Shown here: positions 50,413 through 60,826 of the stretch, piece by piece
How the letters are laid out: the number at the start of each line of letters is the position of its first letter
Numbering within the stretch: position 1 is the first letter of the stretch
Source: an uncultured Methanobrevibacter sp.
GTDB lineage: Archaea; Methanobacteriota; Methanobacteria; Methanobacteriales; Methanobacteriaceae
NCBI RefSeq assembly: GCF_947166415.1
Contig: NZ_CAMVEE010000003.1
Span: 1-64,000 of the forward strand
Reading direction: 5' to 3'
DNA: 64,000 bases
Notes under the pieces: generated by a model
The model's database searches: none
Seen by the model: only the letters and a program-made list of their open reading frames with translations
What the model was told of the DNA's origin: nothing
Translations under genes and position numbers: made by a program

Positions 50413-51654
50413 CTATTTGTTGTCCTGTCTGTGTCCCATTCCGGATACTAAAAGTGCTGCTCCTACAGCACCGATATGTTGTGAATATTCAGGAACAATG
50501 ACTTCAATTCCACCTAATGTTTCGCTCACAGCTTCAACAAGACCTGAAATTAAACTTGTTCCACCTACTTGAATCAATGGTTCACGAATGTCAATTTCCT
50601 GAAGTTGTTGCTCATAAACTTGTTCTGATACTGAGTGACATGCCGCTGCAGCAACATCCGCTTTGGAACCTCCTGCTGCGAGTGTTGTAACAAGGTCCTG
50701 AATACCGAATACAATACAGTATGAATTCAACATTGCTTTTCTCCAGTCACCCTGTACGGCTAGTGGACCTAATTCAGTAATGTCAACATCCAACCTACGG
50801 GATGTCATATCCAGGAATCTTCCGGATGCACCTGCACAGATACCACCCATAGTGAAGTTATCAGGAATACCGTTGTTTACTGTAATTACCTTGTTGTCCA
50901 TACCACCAATATCCAATACTGTGGCTTCTCCTTTTTGACAATCAGCTAAGTATACAGCACCTTTTGCGTTAACTGACAACTCTTCTTGGATAAGTTCTGC
51001 TCCAAATTCCTGACCCATTGTAAATCTACCGTAACCGGTAGTTCCAATACCGTCGACATCATCCCAATCATAGCCTGTTCCCTCAAATGCTTCGGCAGCA
51101 GCGGTTTTTGCTGATTCGATAATGTCTTTTGTAGCAGTCCAACCGGTTCCAATAACCTTGTTGTTTTCCATGAGCACTGCTTTTGTAGTGGTTGAACCTG
51201 AGTCAAGTCCAAGAGTAAGTCCTTCTTGTTTTTCACGAGCAAGAATGCTTCTACGAGTTACAGTAGTAGCTAACGCTTCCATACGGATAAACAATTCATC
51301 CGCTTTTGTTCTTTCAGTGAATGAATATGTAACTACAGGAATACGTGTGTTATTTTGAATAAATCTTCTTACTTCATTTCTGACCAATGCCGCTTCCGCA
51401 CATCTGAAACAGGTTGCAATAAATACTGCGTCAGGTTTGGACCTGCCTTCGACAATAGCCATAGCTCTTGCAATCATTAATTTTAAACTTGAACTTTGAG
51501 CTGAAAATCCAAATTTCTCATAAGACTCATCAATGTAATCTAAATCAATTTCAGGAAGAACAATTTCAGCACCGAATTTATTAGCTGCTTTTTCAATTTC
51601 CTTTTGAATTCCACTATATTCTGTTCCGCATGAAACTAAAGCAATTTTTACCAT
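50413..51654 (-). CDS. mmp15: Methanogenesis marker protein 15 (BadF/BcrA-type activator ATPase family)
   Basis: [20 protein letters not shown]...[13 protein letters not shown]; start moved from 51696 to MVKIAL (RBS GGGAGG). Confidence 0.88.
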   Translation of the reverse strand: MVKIALVSCGTEYSGIQKEIEKAANKFGAEIVLPEIDLDYIDESYEKFGFSAQSSSLKLMIARAMAIVEGRSKPDAVFIATCFRCAEAALVRNEVRRFIQNNTRIPVVTYSFTERTKADELFIRMEALATTVTRRSILAREKQEGLTLGLDSGSTTTKAVLMENNKVIGTGWTATKDIIESAKTAAAEAFEGTGYDWDDVDGIGTTGYGRFTMGQEFGAELIQEELSVNAKGAVYLADCQKGEATVLDIGGMDNKVITVNNGIPDNFTMGGICAGASGRFLDMTSRRLDVDITELGPLAVQGDWRKAMLNSYCIVFGIQDLVTTLAAGGSKADVAAAACHSVSEQVYEQQLQEIDIREPLIQVGGTSLISGLVEAVSETLGGIEVIVPEYSQHIGAVGAALLVSGMGHRQDNK

Positions 51655-51658
51655 ACTA

Positions 51659-52114
51659 TTATTCCTCCCCAGCAGTTTGTTCAAGTGAATCAACAAACTC
51701 GTTGATCTTATTCACCATGACATAAGTTTCATCTTGATTAGTAGGATATGTGAGTTCTAAAACCGGAATGTCTTTATTTCTCAATAAGAAAATTGACAAT
51801 TCATTGGTTCTTGCACAACCGATACATCCGAATCCATAAGGAGCATTGTCAACAACAATTGCCGCTTCTGCCTCATCTATAAGCGGTCCGATAATTGACA
51901 TTCTTCCACGAACTCCTGAAGGGACTTCAATAGCTGCGTATTTAAGTCCTTTAATCGGATCTTCTTCCGTGATGTTCATCGGAGGAGAATCAATCTCCGG
52001 ATCTTTGATTTTTTGCCTAATTTGTTTTTGTAAAACTAAAGGAGTATGACCCCTTCTTTCAAGTAAATCTGCTAATATTAAAGAATTTGGAGGATAAAGA
52101 GCTATTTTAACCAT
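51659..52114 (-). CDS. mmp5: Methanogenesis marker protein 5
   Basis: Sequence and cluster order; C-containing [13 protein letters not shown]. Confidence 0.82.
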   Translation of the reverse strand: MVKIALYPPNSLILADLLERRGHTPLVLQKQIRQKIKDPEIDSPPMNITEEDPIKGLKYAAIEVPSGVRGRMSIIGPLIDEAEAAIVVDNAPYGFGCIGCARTNELSIFLLRNKDIPVLELTYPTNQDETYVMVNKINEFVDSLEQTAGEE

Positions 52115-52122
52115 ATTTTCAC

Positions 52123-52602
52123 CTATTCCCTATTTTCTAAACATTCATCCATAATTTTTTTAAAATCGTCAACTTTAACCGGTTTTTTCTCTTCCACAGT
52201 AACATCTTTAGGATTTTCCAAAGCTTCTGAAACAAAACCAAGTATTCTGTATTCTTTTTCCATTTGATGGAAACCTTCCCTTGGACCAAATCTATGGCCC
52301 CTGCATCTTCTAGGGTCACCTGGAGCAAAGCCCCTTTCCTTAGTGAAAATGTGATTAGGGTCAAGCTTTCTAATTTCTTCAATAGCCTTGTAAACATGTT
52401 CACTTTTACCGCTAATCATAGACCCATAGCAGGTATTCTTAATTGTAAGAGGTAAACCTAACATATGGAACTCGCTTACAATTTCTTGTTCACTTACATG
52501 AGCTCCAGGCCCAATAAATATCATACGTGTAATTACATCAGGATCCCAATCTTCTTTACCCAAATCAGGACTCATTGTTAGATTCTGTGACATATACCAC
52601 AA
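52123..52602 (-). CDS. mmp6: Methanogenesis marker protein 6
   Basis: Sequence and cluster order. Confidence 0.82.
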   Translation of the reverse strand: MWYMSQNLTMSPDLGKEDWDPDVITRMIFIGPGAHVSEQEIVSEFHMLGLPLTIKNTCYGSMISGKSEHVYKAIEEIRKLDPNHIFTKERGFAPGDPRRCRGHRFGPREGFHQMEKEYRILGFVSEALENPKDVTVEEKKPVKVDDFKKIMDECLENRE

Positions 52603-54112
52603 CTCCTTCTTTTAAATTCTCAAGATATTCATAATCAGAGGTAACCTCTCCAATAATGTTTGTTGCTTCAAAAGCTTCCGCTGTCGGTCCGAATTCAGAA
52701 TTATCCTCAAACCTGATACCGATTAAACCAGCACTTTTTGAAGCCATATTAGTAATACCTATTTGACCCCTTATAACTTTTTCAACAGGGTTATTTTCAG
52801 GAATCAAACCTTTTGCGGCTTTCTTATCCCCTTCAAAAATAAGAATGTGCATTCCCGGTACTGAAAAGTGAACTTTAATCTGACCTACTGGATTTTCTAA
52901 AAGTCCAGATAACAATTTAAAGTACCTGACAGACCTAGGTGCATCATCAACAAACTTGACTGAACAAACATCCTCTTTTTTAACGGATTTAGTGATTACA
53001 CTTCCTTCTTTTAGGATATCAATTGTATGTTTCGGATTTTGCTCTACGATTATTGCATCATCATCAACAAGACCATCAATAAGATGTTCAACACCAACTG
53101 CAGATAAAATCTCTGTAGCTTCCTTTTGAGTTTTGCTTAACAACATCAATCTTTGCTGTTCTGACTTGACGGTAATGAAATCATTTTCTTTTGCAATATC
53201 AATAATTTCCATACCGTTTACAATTCTACCCACAGTAGTATGGTTTGGAGTCAATACCCTGCTTTCACGATAAATAAAGAGTTTACCTACACCTTTGCCC
53301 TCATTTCTTACGGTCATTGTTCCTCTAGACCTTTTGGTTGAGTGTTCTTTAGGTTTTTCCAAGCCTTCCAACTCATAAAAACCTATGAATGATTCGCTGT
53401 CATAAGAAACTTTGATTCTGCCGTCTTTAATGATTGAAAACAAATGTTCAACACAAACTGGTGATTCCTCATCAATCTCAAAAGAGATGTAAGTGAACAA
53501 TTCATTTCCTTCCTCAAGGACTGTGCTTAAATCGGATACTGAAGCGCTGTCGGTTGTTGTGCTTCTCTCAATGATTGGTTCGATGCCGATAACCTTATCA
53601 TCATCAGTCAAACCATTCAGAGTTTTCCTACCACCAATAACACGTGCGAAAATACCCTTATTATAAGGAGGCACACTGTAAACATTAGTGGTGTTTTCCT
53701 TAAGCATTATCAAGTGAGTGGACTCATTACTAAAACTGGACAAGCTTAAAACAACATCCCCTTCATAATATTTATGTTCTTCAGAAGTCGGTTCCAAATC
53801 AGTCACAATAGGACCAATCGCCACTTCAGTAGGAGTGGACCATCTTATATCCAAATCGACAAAATCCTCGTATTGACTTTTCCAAACATCAACCAAAGGC
53901 TTTGCTTCCTCGGATTCGTTCAATTGGATGATTATAGACCCTTTTGTTGTTTTAATTTTATACTTGTTAATATTCTTTTCAAGCTCTTTTTTACCTTTAA
54001 TTAAACAAACAATACTACCAGGAGTATAGGGAGCATTTGTTTCATCAATTACGTCTTGAATTGTAGAAGCATCTGCTACATCCATTTCTTCTCCATTAAT
54101 TTTAATTAACAT
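52565..54112 (-). CDS. mmp3: Methanogenesis marker protein 3
   Basis: Small N-terminal MoaD/ThiS-like start, FARVIGGRKTLNGL..TVGRIVNGMEIIDIA; cluster order. Confidence 0.83.
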   Translation of the reverse strand: MLIKINGEEMDVADASTIQDVIDETNAPYTPGSIVCLIKGKKELEKNINKYKIKTTKGSIIIQLNESEEAKPLVDVWKSQYEDFVDLDIRWSTPTEVAIGPIVTDLEPTSEEHKYYEGDVVLSLSSFSNESTHLIMLKENTTNVYSVPPYNKGIFARVIGGRKTLNGLTDDDKVIGIEPIIERSTTTDSASVSDLSTVLEEGNELFTYISFEIDEESPVCVEHLFSIIKDGRIKVSYDSESFIGFYELEGLEKPKEHSTKRSRGTMTVRNEGKGVGKLFIYRESRVLTPNHTTVGRIVNGMEIIDIAKENDFITVKSEQQRLMLLSKTQKEATEILSAVGVEHLIDGLVDDDAIIVEQNPKHTIDILKEGSVITKSVKKEDVCSVKFVDDAPRSVRYFKLLSGLLENPVGQIKVHFSVPGMHILIFEGDKKAAKGLIPENNPVEKVIRGQIGITNMASKSAGLIGIRFEDNSEFGPTAEAFEATNIIGEVTSDYEYLENLKEGVVVYVTESNNES

Positions 54113-54238
54113 ACAATCTCCTAATAAGAATTTTTAATATTATATATTTATAACCTTATTATATATTAAAATTATTTATTTGATTTTAGAAAAGATTATA
54201 ACCACATAATTATAACAATATCATAAGGAGTAAAAATC

Positions 54239-54970
54239 ATGAAAATTAGTAAAAGACACATCATTTCTTTATTGATAATTTCAATTATTGCACTCGGAGC
54301 AATTTCTGTTGCAAGTGCATATACTGGAACAGGATTTACACATAACGTTCCCAGTTCAAAATATTATGATCTGTCTGCTTCAGATATCTTAAATAAATAC
54401 TCCGATACCGACTGTAAAGTGGAGGAAACAGGCGTATGTACAGAAGTCGTTGATGGAGATACCATCTATTTGGACAACGGCAAAAAAGTACGTTTCGTAG
54501 GGGTCAACACTCCAGAACGTGGCGTAGAAGGTTATATCGCATCAAAAAATTTCGTTCGAAAATTATGCCTGAATAAGGAAGTGGGCCTGGATATCGACAA
54601 TGCCAAGCACAACGACAAGTATGGGCGCACATTGGCTGTCGTTATCGTTGATGGAAAAAGCGTGAATGAGATGCTTTTAAAAGAAGGTCTTGCAGAAGTG
54701 ATGTACATACCTCCAAGTGAATTTTATCCATATAATTGGGCAGATAGCTCAACACATATTCCGAATTCACTAAATACAATCACCCATACCAATTCAGATT
54801 CAAGTTCCAGTGACTCCGGAAGTTATATCGGCAACTCAAACTCCGGCAAATTCCATGAATCAACATGCAAATGGGGTCAAAAGACAGCCGAACACAACAG
54901 AGTCTATTTTGACAGCAGAGATGCTGCAATAAGCCAGGGCTATCAGCCATGTAAAGTCTGCAATCCATGA
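54239..54970 (+). CDS. Secreted thermonuclease-family (SNase) protein with C-terminal Ada-like metal-binding motif
   Basis: Signal peptide; VVDGDTIYLDNGKKVRFVGVNTPERG; NDKYGRTLAVV; C-terminal KFHESTCKWGQ...GYQPCKVCNP. Confidence 0.9.
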   Translation: MKISKRHIISLLIISIIALGAISVASAYTGTGFTHNVPSSKYYDLSASDILNKYSDTDCKVEETGVCTEVVDGDTIYLDNGKKVRFVGVNTPERGVEGYIASKNFVRKLCLNKEVGLDIDNAKHNDKYGRTLAVVIVDGKSVNEMLLKEGLAEVMYIPPSEFYPYNWADSSTHIPNSLNTITHTNSDSSSSDSGSYIGNSNSGKFHESTCKWGQKTAEHNRVYFDSRDAAISQGYQPCKVCNP

Positions 54971-55079
54971 CTTTTAATTTTATAATTCTCAATGAATAAT
55001 GAATTAATTTTTGAATAAATTATTTATTCAAATTATTTTTTAAAATTAAGAAATATTAACTCTTTTTTAGGTATTTAAC

Positions 55080-55101
55080 AATGTAAGTGAGCACTTACAT
55101 T
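55080..55101. promoter_or_regulatory. Perfect 22-bp palindrome abutting BRE/TATA (operator candidate)
   Basis: AATGTAAGTG-AG-CACTTACATT followed by CGAAAATCTTTATATA. Confidence 0.7.
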
Positions 55102-55198
55102 CGAAAATCTTTATATACTGCTTTGTTTATACAATTAATTGGACTTGAAGTGTTCGTGTCTAAAACACGTCCAACATCAAATGAAAATGGTGACTATC

Positions 55199-55900
55199 AT
55201 GAACAAAAATATTATCATTGCAATATTATGCGTAATCCTCGTTGCTGCAGTTGGAGGATTTGTATTATCCCACCCACAAACAACAACTGAAGATGGAAAA
55301 ATTAACACCCAACTTAATTTTTTAAGTGGAGACAAATTAACAAACGGACAAACAGTAGAATTTGAACTCAAAGATTTCTCTGGCAACGTTATTGCAGGAG
55401 AAACCGTGAAAATCTCATATGTAACAAACGGCGTTACTGAAAAATATGCCATCAACACTGATGCACAAGGCCGCGGACACTTAGTACTATCCGGTGAAAA
55501 TGCAGGAAGTTACGAAATAACACTTAACTACAACGGAAGCAGCAAATACAATGGATGTACTGCTAAACAAACTTTAACAATTATTGAAGATTCCTCATCT
55601 CAAAACCAAAATACAGTAGTGCAAAGTGATGCAAACTCAACAGCAAACACTGTATTATACAATAATGTAACTTCATCTTCCGGTTCCAGCAATGGAAATA
55701 CAGATTCCACCCAATCACAAGAAGATCCAACCCATCAATATGTAGCAAACTTATACTATGATGAAGTATTAGGAGTTTACTACGATGACTTCGGTATTAT
55801 ACACGGTGGAGACATGGATGGAAATGAAATTTACATTCTCAGAGAACTCTATGAACACCCAAACACAGATGAATACGGTAATCCACAATGGGACTACTAG
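55199..55900 (+). CDS. Secreted/anchored protein with single Ig-like (bacterial Ig-like 3-type) domain
   Basis: N-terminal TM MNKNIIIAILCVILVAAVGGFVLS; GETVKISYVTNGVTEKYAINTDAQGRGHLVLSGENAGSYEITLNYNGSSKYNG; start moved from 55139 to RBS-preceded ATG. Confidence 0.8.
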   Translation: MNKNIIIAILCVILVAAVGGFVLSHPQTTTEDGKINTQLNFLSGDKLTNGQTVEFELKDFSGNVIAGETVKISYVTNGVTEKYAINTDAQGRGHLVLSGENAGSYEITLNYNGSSKYNGCTAKQTLTIIEDSSSQNQNTVVQSDANSTANTVLYNNVTSSSGSSNGNTDSTQSQEDPTHQYVANLYYDEVLGVYYDDFGIIHGGDMDGNEIYILRELYEHPNTDEYGNPQWDY

Positions 55901-55921
55901 TACGGTCATATTTAATACAAT

Positions 55922-55951
55922 AAAACAAGTTAATTAAATTTAACTTGTTTT
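55922..55951 (+). terminator. Stem-loop AAAACAAGTTAA-ttaaat-TTAACTTGTTTT
   Basis: 12-bp perfect arms ~20 nt after the Ig-like gene. Confidence 0.75.
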
Positions 55952-56079
55952 CCTCCCTATTTTTTATAAATCTTTCACATAAACGTTTCAAATATCTTTT
56001 TTTATAAGCATATTAAATTATTCAAAAAATATCAACATCACTAATTAAGATAAAAATTAAAAAAAAATGAGTTTTTAAC

Positions 56080-57054
56080 TCATCTAAAAATAAAAACAGG
56101 ATTCTTTTCTTGATTGAATACTTCAGCCTGCTCATCTTTATAGTTCAGGAAAAGAGAATTGGAATCTGTTACTTCACCAACAATTGCCGCTTCGATTGAA
56201 TATCTTGAGAGGTACTCTTTAATGTATTCGCAGTAATCTTCGGATGCTGTGAAAACAAAACCTGAACCTGGATATGACCTGAGCCAATCAACCCATTCAA
56301 CGCTTTCATTTCTTGGAATTTTCTCCAGGTCAACAACAGCACCTTTACGGGAAGTTTCCAGAAGCATTTCCAATGTTCCCAAAATTCCAGGATTTGAAAT
56401 GTCCTTTCCGGATTTGATATAGCCCTGTTCTGCAAGATACTGGACTGCGGTAATCTGATCCCTTACCAGTTGAGCATCCTTGTCATAAGTGGTATCCCAG
56501 TTTAGGCTGAACATTTCATGAGGTTTGCCGTCCAAATCGATAGCTACAATTACCTTGTCACCAACTTCAGCACCAAAGCTGGTTATAATCTTATCTTTTT
56601 GAGCAATCCCGACAATGGCCACTCCTAATGAGTCCACATCACCGTCAGGGTGCAGGTGTCCTCCAACCATTGGAACACCGAACTTCAAGCAGCCGTCTTT
56701 GATTCCATTTAACAGGTCTTCATAAATCTCATCATTGCTTATTGACATTATATTGACCATTGCTAAAGGTTTTCCACCCATTGCTGCAATATCATTTACA
56801 TTCACGAGAACTGAACAGTATCCTGCCCAGTAAGGGTTTACATTCATTATGTCCCCCCATATTCCGTCAGCGGCAAGAAGAATTACCTGATTATTTCCTA
56901 TGTCAATAGCTGAAGCGTCATCCCCAATGTCAATTACAACATCTCCTGAAACATTATATGAGTCCTTTAATAGAGATATTACATTATCTATTGAGCTTTT
57001 ACGTGACACTCCTTTAAATTCTTGAATTTCACGAACGAGATTTTTAAAATCCAA
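56080..57054 (-). CDS. mmp2: Methanogenesis marker protein 2 (AIR synthase-related/ThiL-like)
   Basis: [64 protein letters not shown]. Confidence 0.88.
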   Translation of the reverse strand: MDFKNLVREIQEFKGVSRKSSIDNVISLLKDSYNVSGDVVIDIGDDASAIDIGNNQVILLAADGIWGDIMNVNPYWAGYCSVLVNVNDIAAMGGKPLAMVNIMSISNDEIYEDLLNGIKDGCLKFGVPMVGGHLHPDGDVDSLGVAIVGIAQKDKIITSFGAEVGDKVIVAIDLDGKPHEMFSLNWDTTYDKDAQLVRDQITAVQYLAEQGYIKSGKDISNPGILGTLEMLLETSRKGAVVDLEKIPRNESVEWVDWLRSYPGSGFVFTASEDYCEYIKEYLSRYSIEAAIVGEVTDSNSLFLNYKDEQAEVFNQEKNPVFIFR

Positions 57055-57070
57055 AGATTACACTTCCCAA

Positions 57071-58186
57071 TTATTTTATATAGTTAATTTTGTATTTGCA
57101 ATTAATATTATTTATTATTTCAATGATTATGTCCTTAACTTCATCAATGCTTGAATAATCCGCAGATTCCTGTTTGTCCCCAAAGATAATCCTTTTAATA
57201 TCTTGACCGATGATGTCATCAAAACCACTTTCAACTTCGAAGATGATGGAATTCTTAACCTTAAATCCATCTTCCACAACCTTGTCTAAATCTCCATCGG
57301 TTATTCCAATTACTGGTATATCAAATCTGTACAGAATGTCAGAAGAAATCAATGTCGTATCATCCCCGACAGTGATTACGGCTGAAGAATTCCTGAATTT
57401 ATATACATCTTCACCGGCATGGTCTAAAAATGTTATTTTAAATTCATCAGGCTTGTCTTTGGAAATGACTCTTGGAGTTACTTTTGCATGCCTTAAAAGG
57501 CCTGTCTTTATAATGGCAGATTCCAAATCAACCTCCCCAAGCTTTTCAAGACCATGTTCCTTAAGCTCCCCACCGACAATATCAACTATATGATTGTCCT
57601 TTGCTATTAATGTGAGCTTATCTGAAGTTGTCTTACCAATGACAACGCTGTTGACCATGATATTTTCACCAGGGCTAACCCCGTGGACAATTCTTTGGTT
57701 TACACCAGCATTATCCTGCCTTATATGATTATCATAAACATCTTCGGGAGTTACAACAGCCAAATCCAACTTATGGGATAACCCCCTAACAATATCCAAA
57801 TCATTGTTCCAAGGTATGATGCTTCCGTCATCTTCACCCGGCCTTTCAATTTGAATGACAGGAATTACATTCTCTTTTATTTTTTCAACATAATGATTGT
57901 AAACCTTATAGCCGAAAACCTGACCTGTAACATCGGATTTTCCATAATTAAGTAAGAAAATCACATCCACATTATCATCATGGAATATCTTTAGGGAATC
58001 ACTTGGAACCAGTTTTCTGCTTATATCAATAATGCCCTCCAGACTGGCATCGATTACGGCAGTTCTGCCCATTGTCCCACCAAGCCTTGCCTTGACTTCA
58101 CCATAGTTTGAAAGCAAATCAATCAGTTCCAATGCATAGCCCGAATCGATTATGTTTGGGCCGTGGACAACAACACCTATCCTCAT
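57071..58186 (-). CDS. DUF2117 family protein
   Basis: MRIGVVVHGPNIIDSGYALELIDLLSNYGEVKARLGGTMGRTAVIDA. Confidence 0.8.
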   Translation of the reverse strand: MRIGVVVHGPNIIDSGYALELIDLLSNYGEVKARLGGTMGRTAVIDASLEGIIDISRKLVPSDSLKIFHDDNVDVIFLLNYGKSDVTGQVFGYKVYNHYVEKIKENVIPVIQIERPGEDDGSIIPWNNDLDIVRGLSHKLDLAVVTPEDVYDNHIRQDNAGVNQRIVHGVSPGENIMVNSVVIGKTTSDKLTLIAKDNHIVDIVGGELKEHGLEKLGEVDLESAIIKTGLLRHAKVTPRVISKDKPDEFKITFLDHAGEDVYKFRNSSAVITVGDDTTLISSDILYRFDIPVIGITDGDLDKVVEDGFKVKNSIIFEVESGFDDIIGQDIKRIIFGDKQESADYSSIDEVKDIIIEIINNINCKYKINYIK

Positions 58187-58689
58187 CTGGTCACCTTAAT
58201 CCTTTTTTTGAATATCCGAGACCCACAAATTTCACAATCGTCAAAAGGATAATCCTCGTCATATTCCCTTTTGCAGCCTTCGCATACCTTTTTCCAATTG
58301 TAAACCCCTTTGATTCCTTCAGTTATGATTCCTGAATATGGAATTCCCATGATTTTTAGAGTATTTTGAATAGTATAATCATCACTTATGACCTTTACGT
58401 TCTTTCCCTCACTAAACATCATATATGCAAGGGAAATCAGTTTCTTATCATGATTCGACAATCTCAAGACATCGCCAGAATTGGAGATAATCTCGTCTAC
58501 CGCTTCAATGCATTCAGGCAAAACATCCTGGATGACCAATCTTCCCGCTTCAATTGCAGTATCAAACTTTAAACGTGACTGAAAGTCCTTGATTTCTTCT
58601 GTAATCTCAGGAACGGTATAGTTATTGTCGGAATCCAATTGAAATCCATTAATAAAAGCTGATGCATCCAATACATAAAAAAATTCCAT
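58183..58689 (-). CDS. nob1: Endoribonuclease Nob1 (PIN domain + zinc ribbon)
   Basis: LDASAFINGF...VISDDYTIQN...CEGCKREYDEDYPFDDCEICGSRIFKKRI. Confidence 0.9.
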   Translation of the reverse strand: MEFFYVLDASAFINGFQLDSDNNYTVPEITEEIKDFQSRLKFDTAIEAGRLVIQDVLPECIEAVDEIISNSGDVLRLSNHDKKLISLAYMMFSEGKNVKVISDDYTIQNTLKIMGIPYSGIITEGIKGVYNWKKVCEGCKREYDEDYPFDDCEICGSRIFKKRIKVTR

Positions 58690-58906
58690 GATTATATTTT
58701 TCTTTTATAAATTAATAAAACTTATCAATATTATTTCAAGAGTACAATTGGGTAAAAATTTGGAAAAAACATGGCTTAAATTTGGTTTAAATTTTACTGA
58801 ACTTTGAAAAATATATTTAAATTTTAATTTTTATATCAAATATTGCAAATAAATTTATGAAAAAGATATTAAATCATTCATGAATTAAACATAATGGAGG
58901 TAAAAA

Positions 58907-59695
58907 ATGATTATAAATCAATATAGTTTAGATAATGATATAAAATTTCTTGCAAAATCAGAAATTCGACTAAAAATTTTAAGCGAATTGCAGAAAAAAC
59001 CGAAATCAGTTAAAGAACTTGTAAAAATTACAAACATCACATACAGTTCCATTTCAAGCAACCTGAGCAAACTCGAAGAGCACAACCACATAACCAAAAG
59101 CAAGAATAAGTACTGCATCAACCCATTAAGCGAAATATGCTTCAAAAATCTGATGGAATTCAAAAGGAGCATCGATTTAATCAATGATTACAATGACTTT
59201 TGGGATAAGCACGACATTGAGCAGCTCAGCATCAATTCAATACAGAACATTACAGACCTGAAAGATTCAACTTTAATTGAAACAACCCCTCTAGACATCT
59301 ACAAAACCCACAACACCATCAAAGGACATATCCTGGAAACCCAAAACCTGAAAGCGATTTTCCCATATCTCCATCCAGAATATCCTCAACTAATCGAGAA
59401 CATTTTGAAAAGGGAAGGAAGCGTTGAAATAGTTGTTCCAAAAAGCATGTCCAAAGAAATCATTCATGGAATAGATGGCCAAACAAGGAAAAACGCTTCA
59501 AAGGAAGGAAACTTCAGGATTTATGCTGTGAAAAATGATTTGAGATTATATCTGACAATCTGTGATGATGCGATGAGTTTGGGGCTTTTCAAAAACGACA
59601 ACAGCTTCGACCAGAACAGGCTTCTTATTTCAGCCAATGAAAAATCACAAAAATGGGCTCGAAACCTCTTTGAAACAATAAAACAAAACATGTGA
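58907..59695 (+). CDS. Winged-helix regulator with DUF1724/FilR1-like C-terminal domain
   Basis: SEIRLKILSELQKKPKSVKELVKITNITYSSISSNLSKLEEHNHI; C-term LTICDDAMSLGLFKNDNSFDQNRLLIS. Confidence 0.87.
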   Translation: MIINQYSLDNDIKFLAKSEIRLKILSELQKKPKSVKELVKITNITYSSISSNLSKLEEHNHITKSKNKYCINPLSEICFKNLMEFKRSIDLINDYNDFWDKHDIEQLSINSIQNITDLKDSTLIETTPLDIYKTHNTIKGHILETQNLKAIFPYLHPEYPQLIENILKREGSVEIVVPKSMSKEIIHGIDGQTRKNASKEGNFRIYAVKNDLRLYLTICDDAMSLGLFKNDNSFDQNRLLISANEKSQKWARNLFETIKQNM

Positions 59696-60498
59696 TAAAA
59701 ATGACAAATCCAGAGACAAAACAAGAGTTAAACAAGGAATTTAATGAAATAAAATATATCTTGACATCAACCATGAGATCCAGATTAATACTGACAATGT
59801 TTGAAAGTCCAAAAGAGCTTAAAGAGCTAAGGACCGCATTGAATAAGCCTTCAGCGACAATATTGCATGGGCTAAAGGAACTTGAAAACAAAAATCTCAT
59901 TAGGAAATTTCAAAAGGAATACCACTTAACATCAAACGGCTTTCTTCTTGCCACAAATATGGTCAAATTAATTGAAAACTGGCATTCCATAAATAATGAC
60001 ACCAAATTCTGGAACAGCCATGAACTTGAAGACATCCCTGATGAACTTTTAAAGAACATGTTTCTTCTAAAGGATGCCGAATACATCCACTCAACTACAA
60101 GCGACCTGTCAAATGCATTCAACAGATATGTTAAATTAATTTGTGAATCATCAGAATTGAAAATAATTCTTCCGATATACTCTGAAAATCATCTGAAACA
60201 TATCATAGAGCTTTTGGAAAAAAATACATTGAAGAAATTGGAGCTGATATTGAGCATGGACATCCTGAATTCAATTAGAACCAACGAACTATTTGAAAAA
60301 TCGCTTCTTGAGAATGAAAAAGTGAAAATAATTCCTATCGAAAAGAACTTAAAACTCTTTTTGACATATTCAAAAGACTTTATGTCCCTTACATTGTTTT
60401 TCAAGGATGGACATTACGATGACTCTCAGATATTGATTGGAAAAACCGAAGATGCTTGCAAATGGGCATTGAAATTAATTAATTACTATGAGGAGTAG
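59692..60498 (+). CDS. Winged-helix regulator with DUF1724/FilR1-like C-terminal domain (paralog)
   Basis: STMRSRLILTMFESPKELKELRTALNKPSATILHGLKELENKNLI; C-term LTYSKDFMSLTLFFKDGHYDDSQILIG. Confidence 0.87.
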   Translation: MIKMTNPETKQELNKEFNEIKYILTSTMRSRLILTMFESPKELKELRTALNKPSATILHGLKELENKNLIRKFQKEYHLTSNGFLLATNMVKLIENWHSINNDTKFWNSHELEDIPDELLKNMFLLKDAEYIHSTTSDLSNAFNRYVKLICESSELKIILPIYSENHLKHIIELLEKNTLKKLELILSMDILNSIRTNELFEKSLLENEKVKIIPIEKNLKLFLTYSKDFMSLTLFFKDGHYDDSQILIGKTEDACKWALKLINYYEE

Positions 60499-60814
60499 TT
60501 TAATGGAAGACAACAATGATAAATCTGTGAAAGAGAACAGAGAATTGATGAACTTGATTTTAGGTCGAAAAGGGGGTGAAACCACAATAAGGATAATTGA
60601 TCAGCTTCTTGAACGTCCATATAATATCAATCAACTATCAAAAAAGTTAGGATTGAACTATAAAACCATTAAATACCATATTCAATTAATTTCAAAGTCT
60701 CATTTTATATCAAGAGGAGAAATAGAATATGGCAGTCTATATTATCCTACAAAAAAATTGAAAAAAAATTTAAAGGAATATGAACAAATAAAGGAGCATA
60801 TCAACAATAGGTAA
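60488..60814 (+). CDS. Small winged-helix transcriptional regulator
   Basis: IRIIDQLLERPYNINQLSKKLGLNYKTIKYHIQLISKSHFI. Confidence 0.87.
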   Translation: MRSSLMEDNNDKSVKENRELMNLILGRKGGETTIRIIDQLLERPYNINQLSKKLGLNYKTIKYHIQLISKSHFISRGEIEYGSLYYPTKKLKKNLKEYEQIKEHINNR

Positions 60815-60826
60815 AAGGGGAAAATA

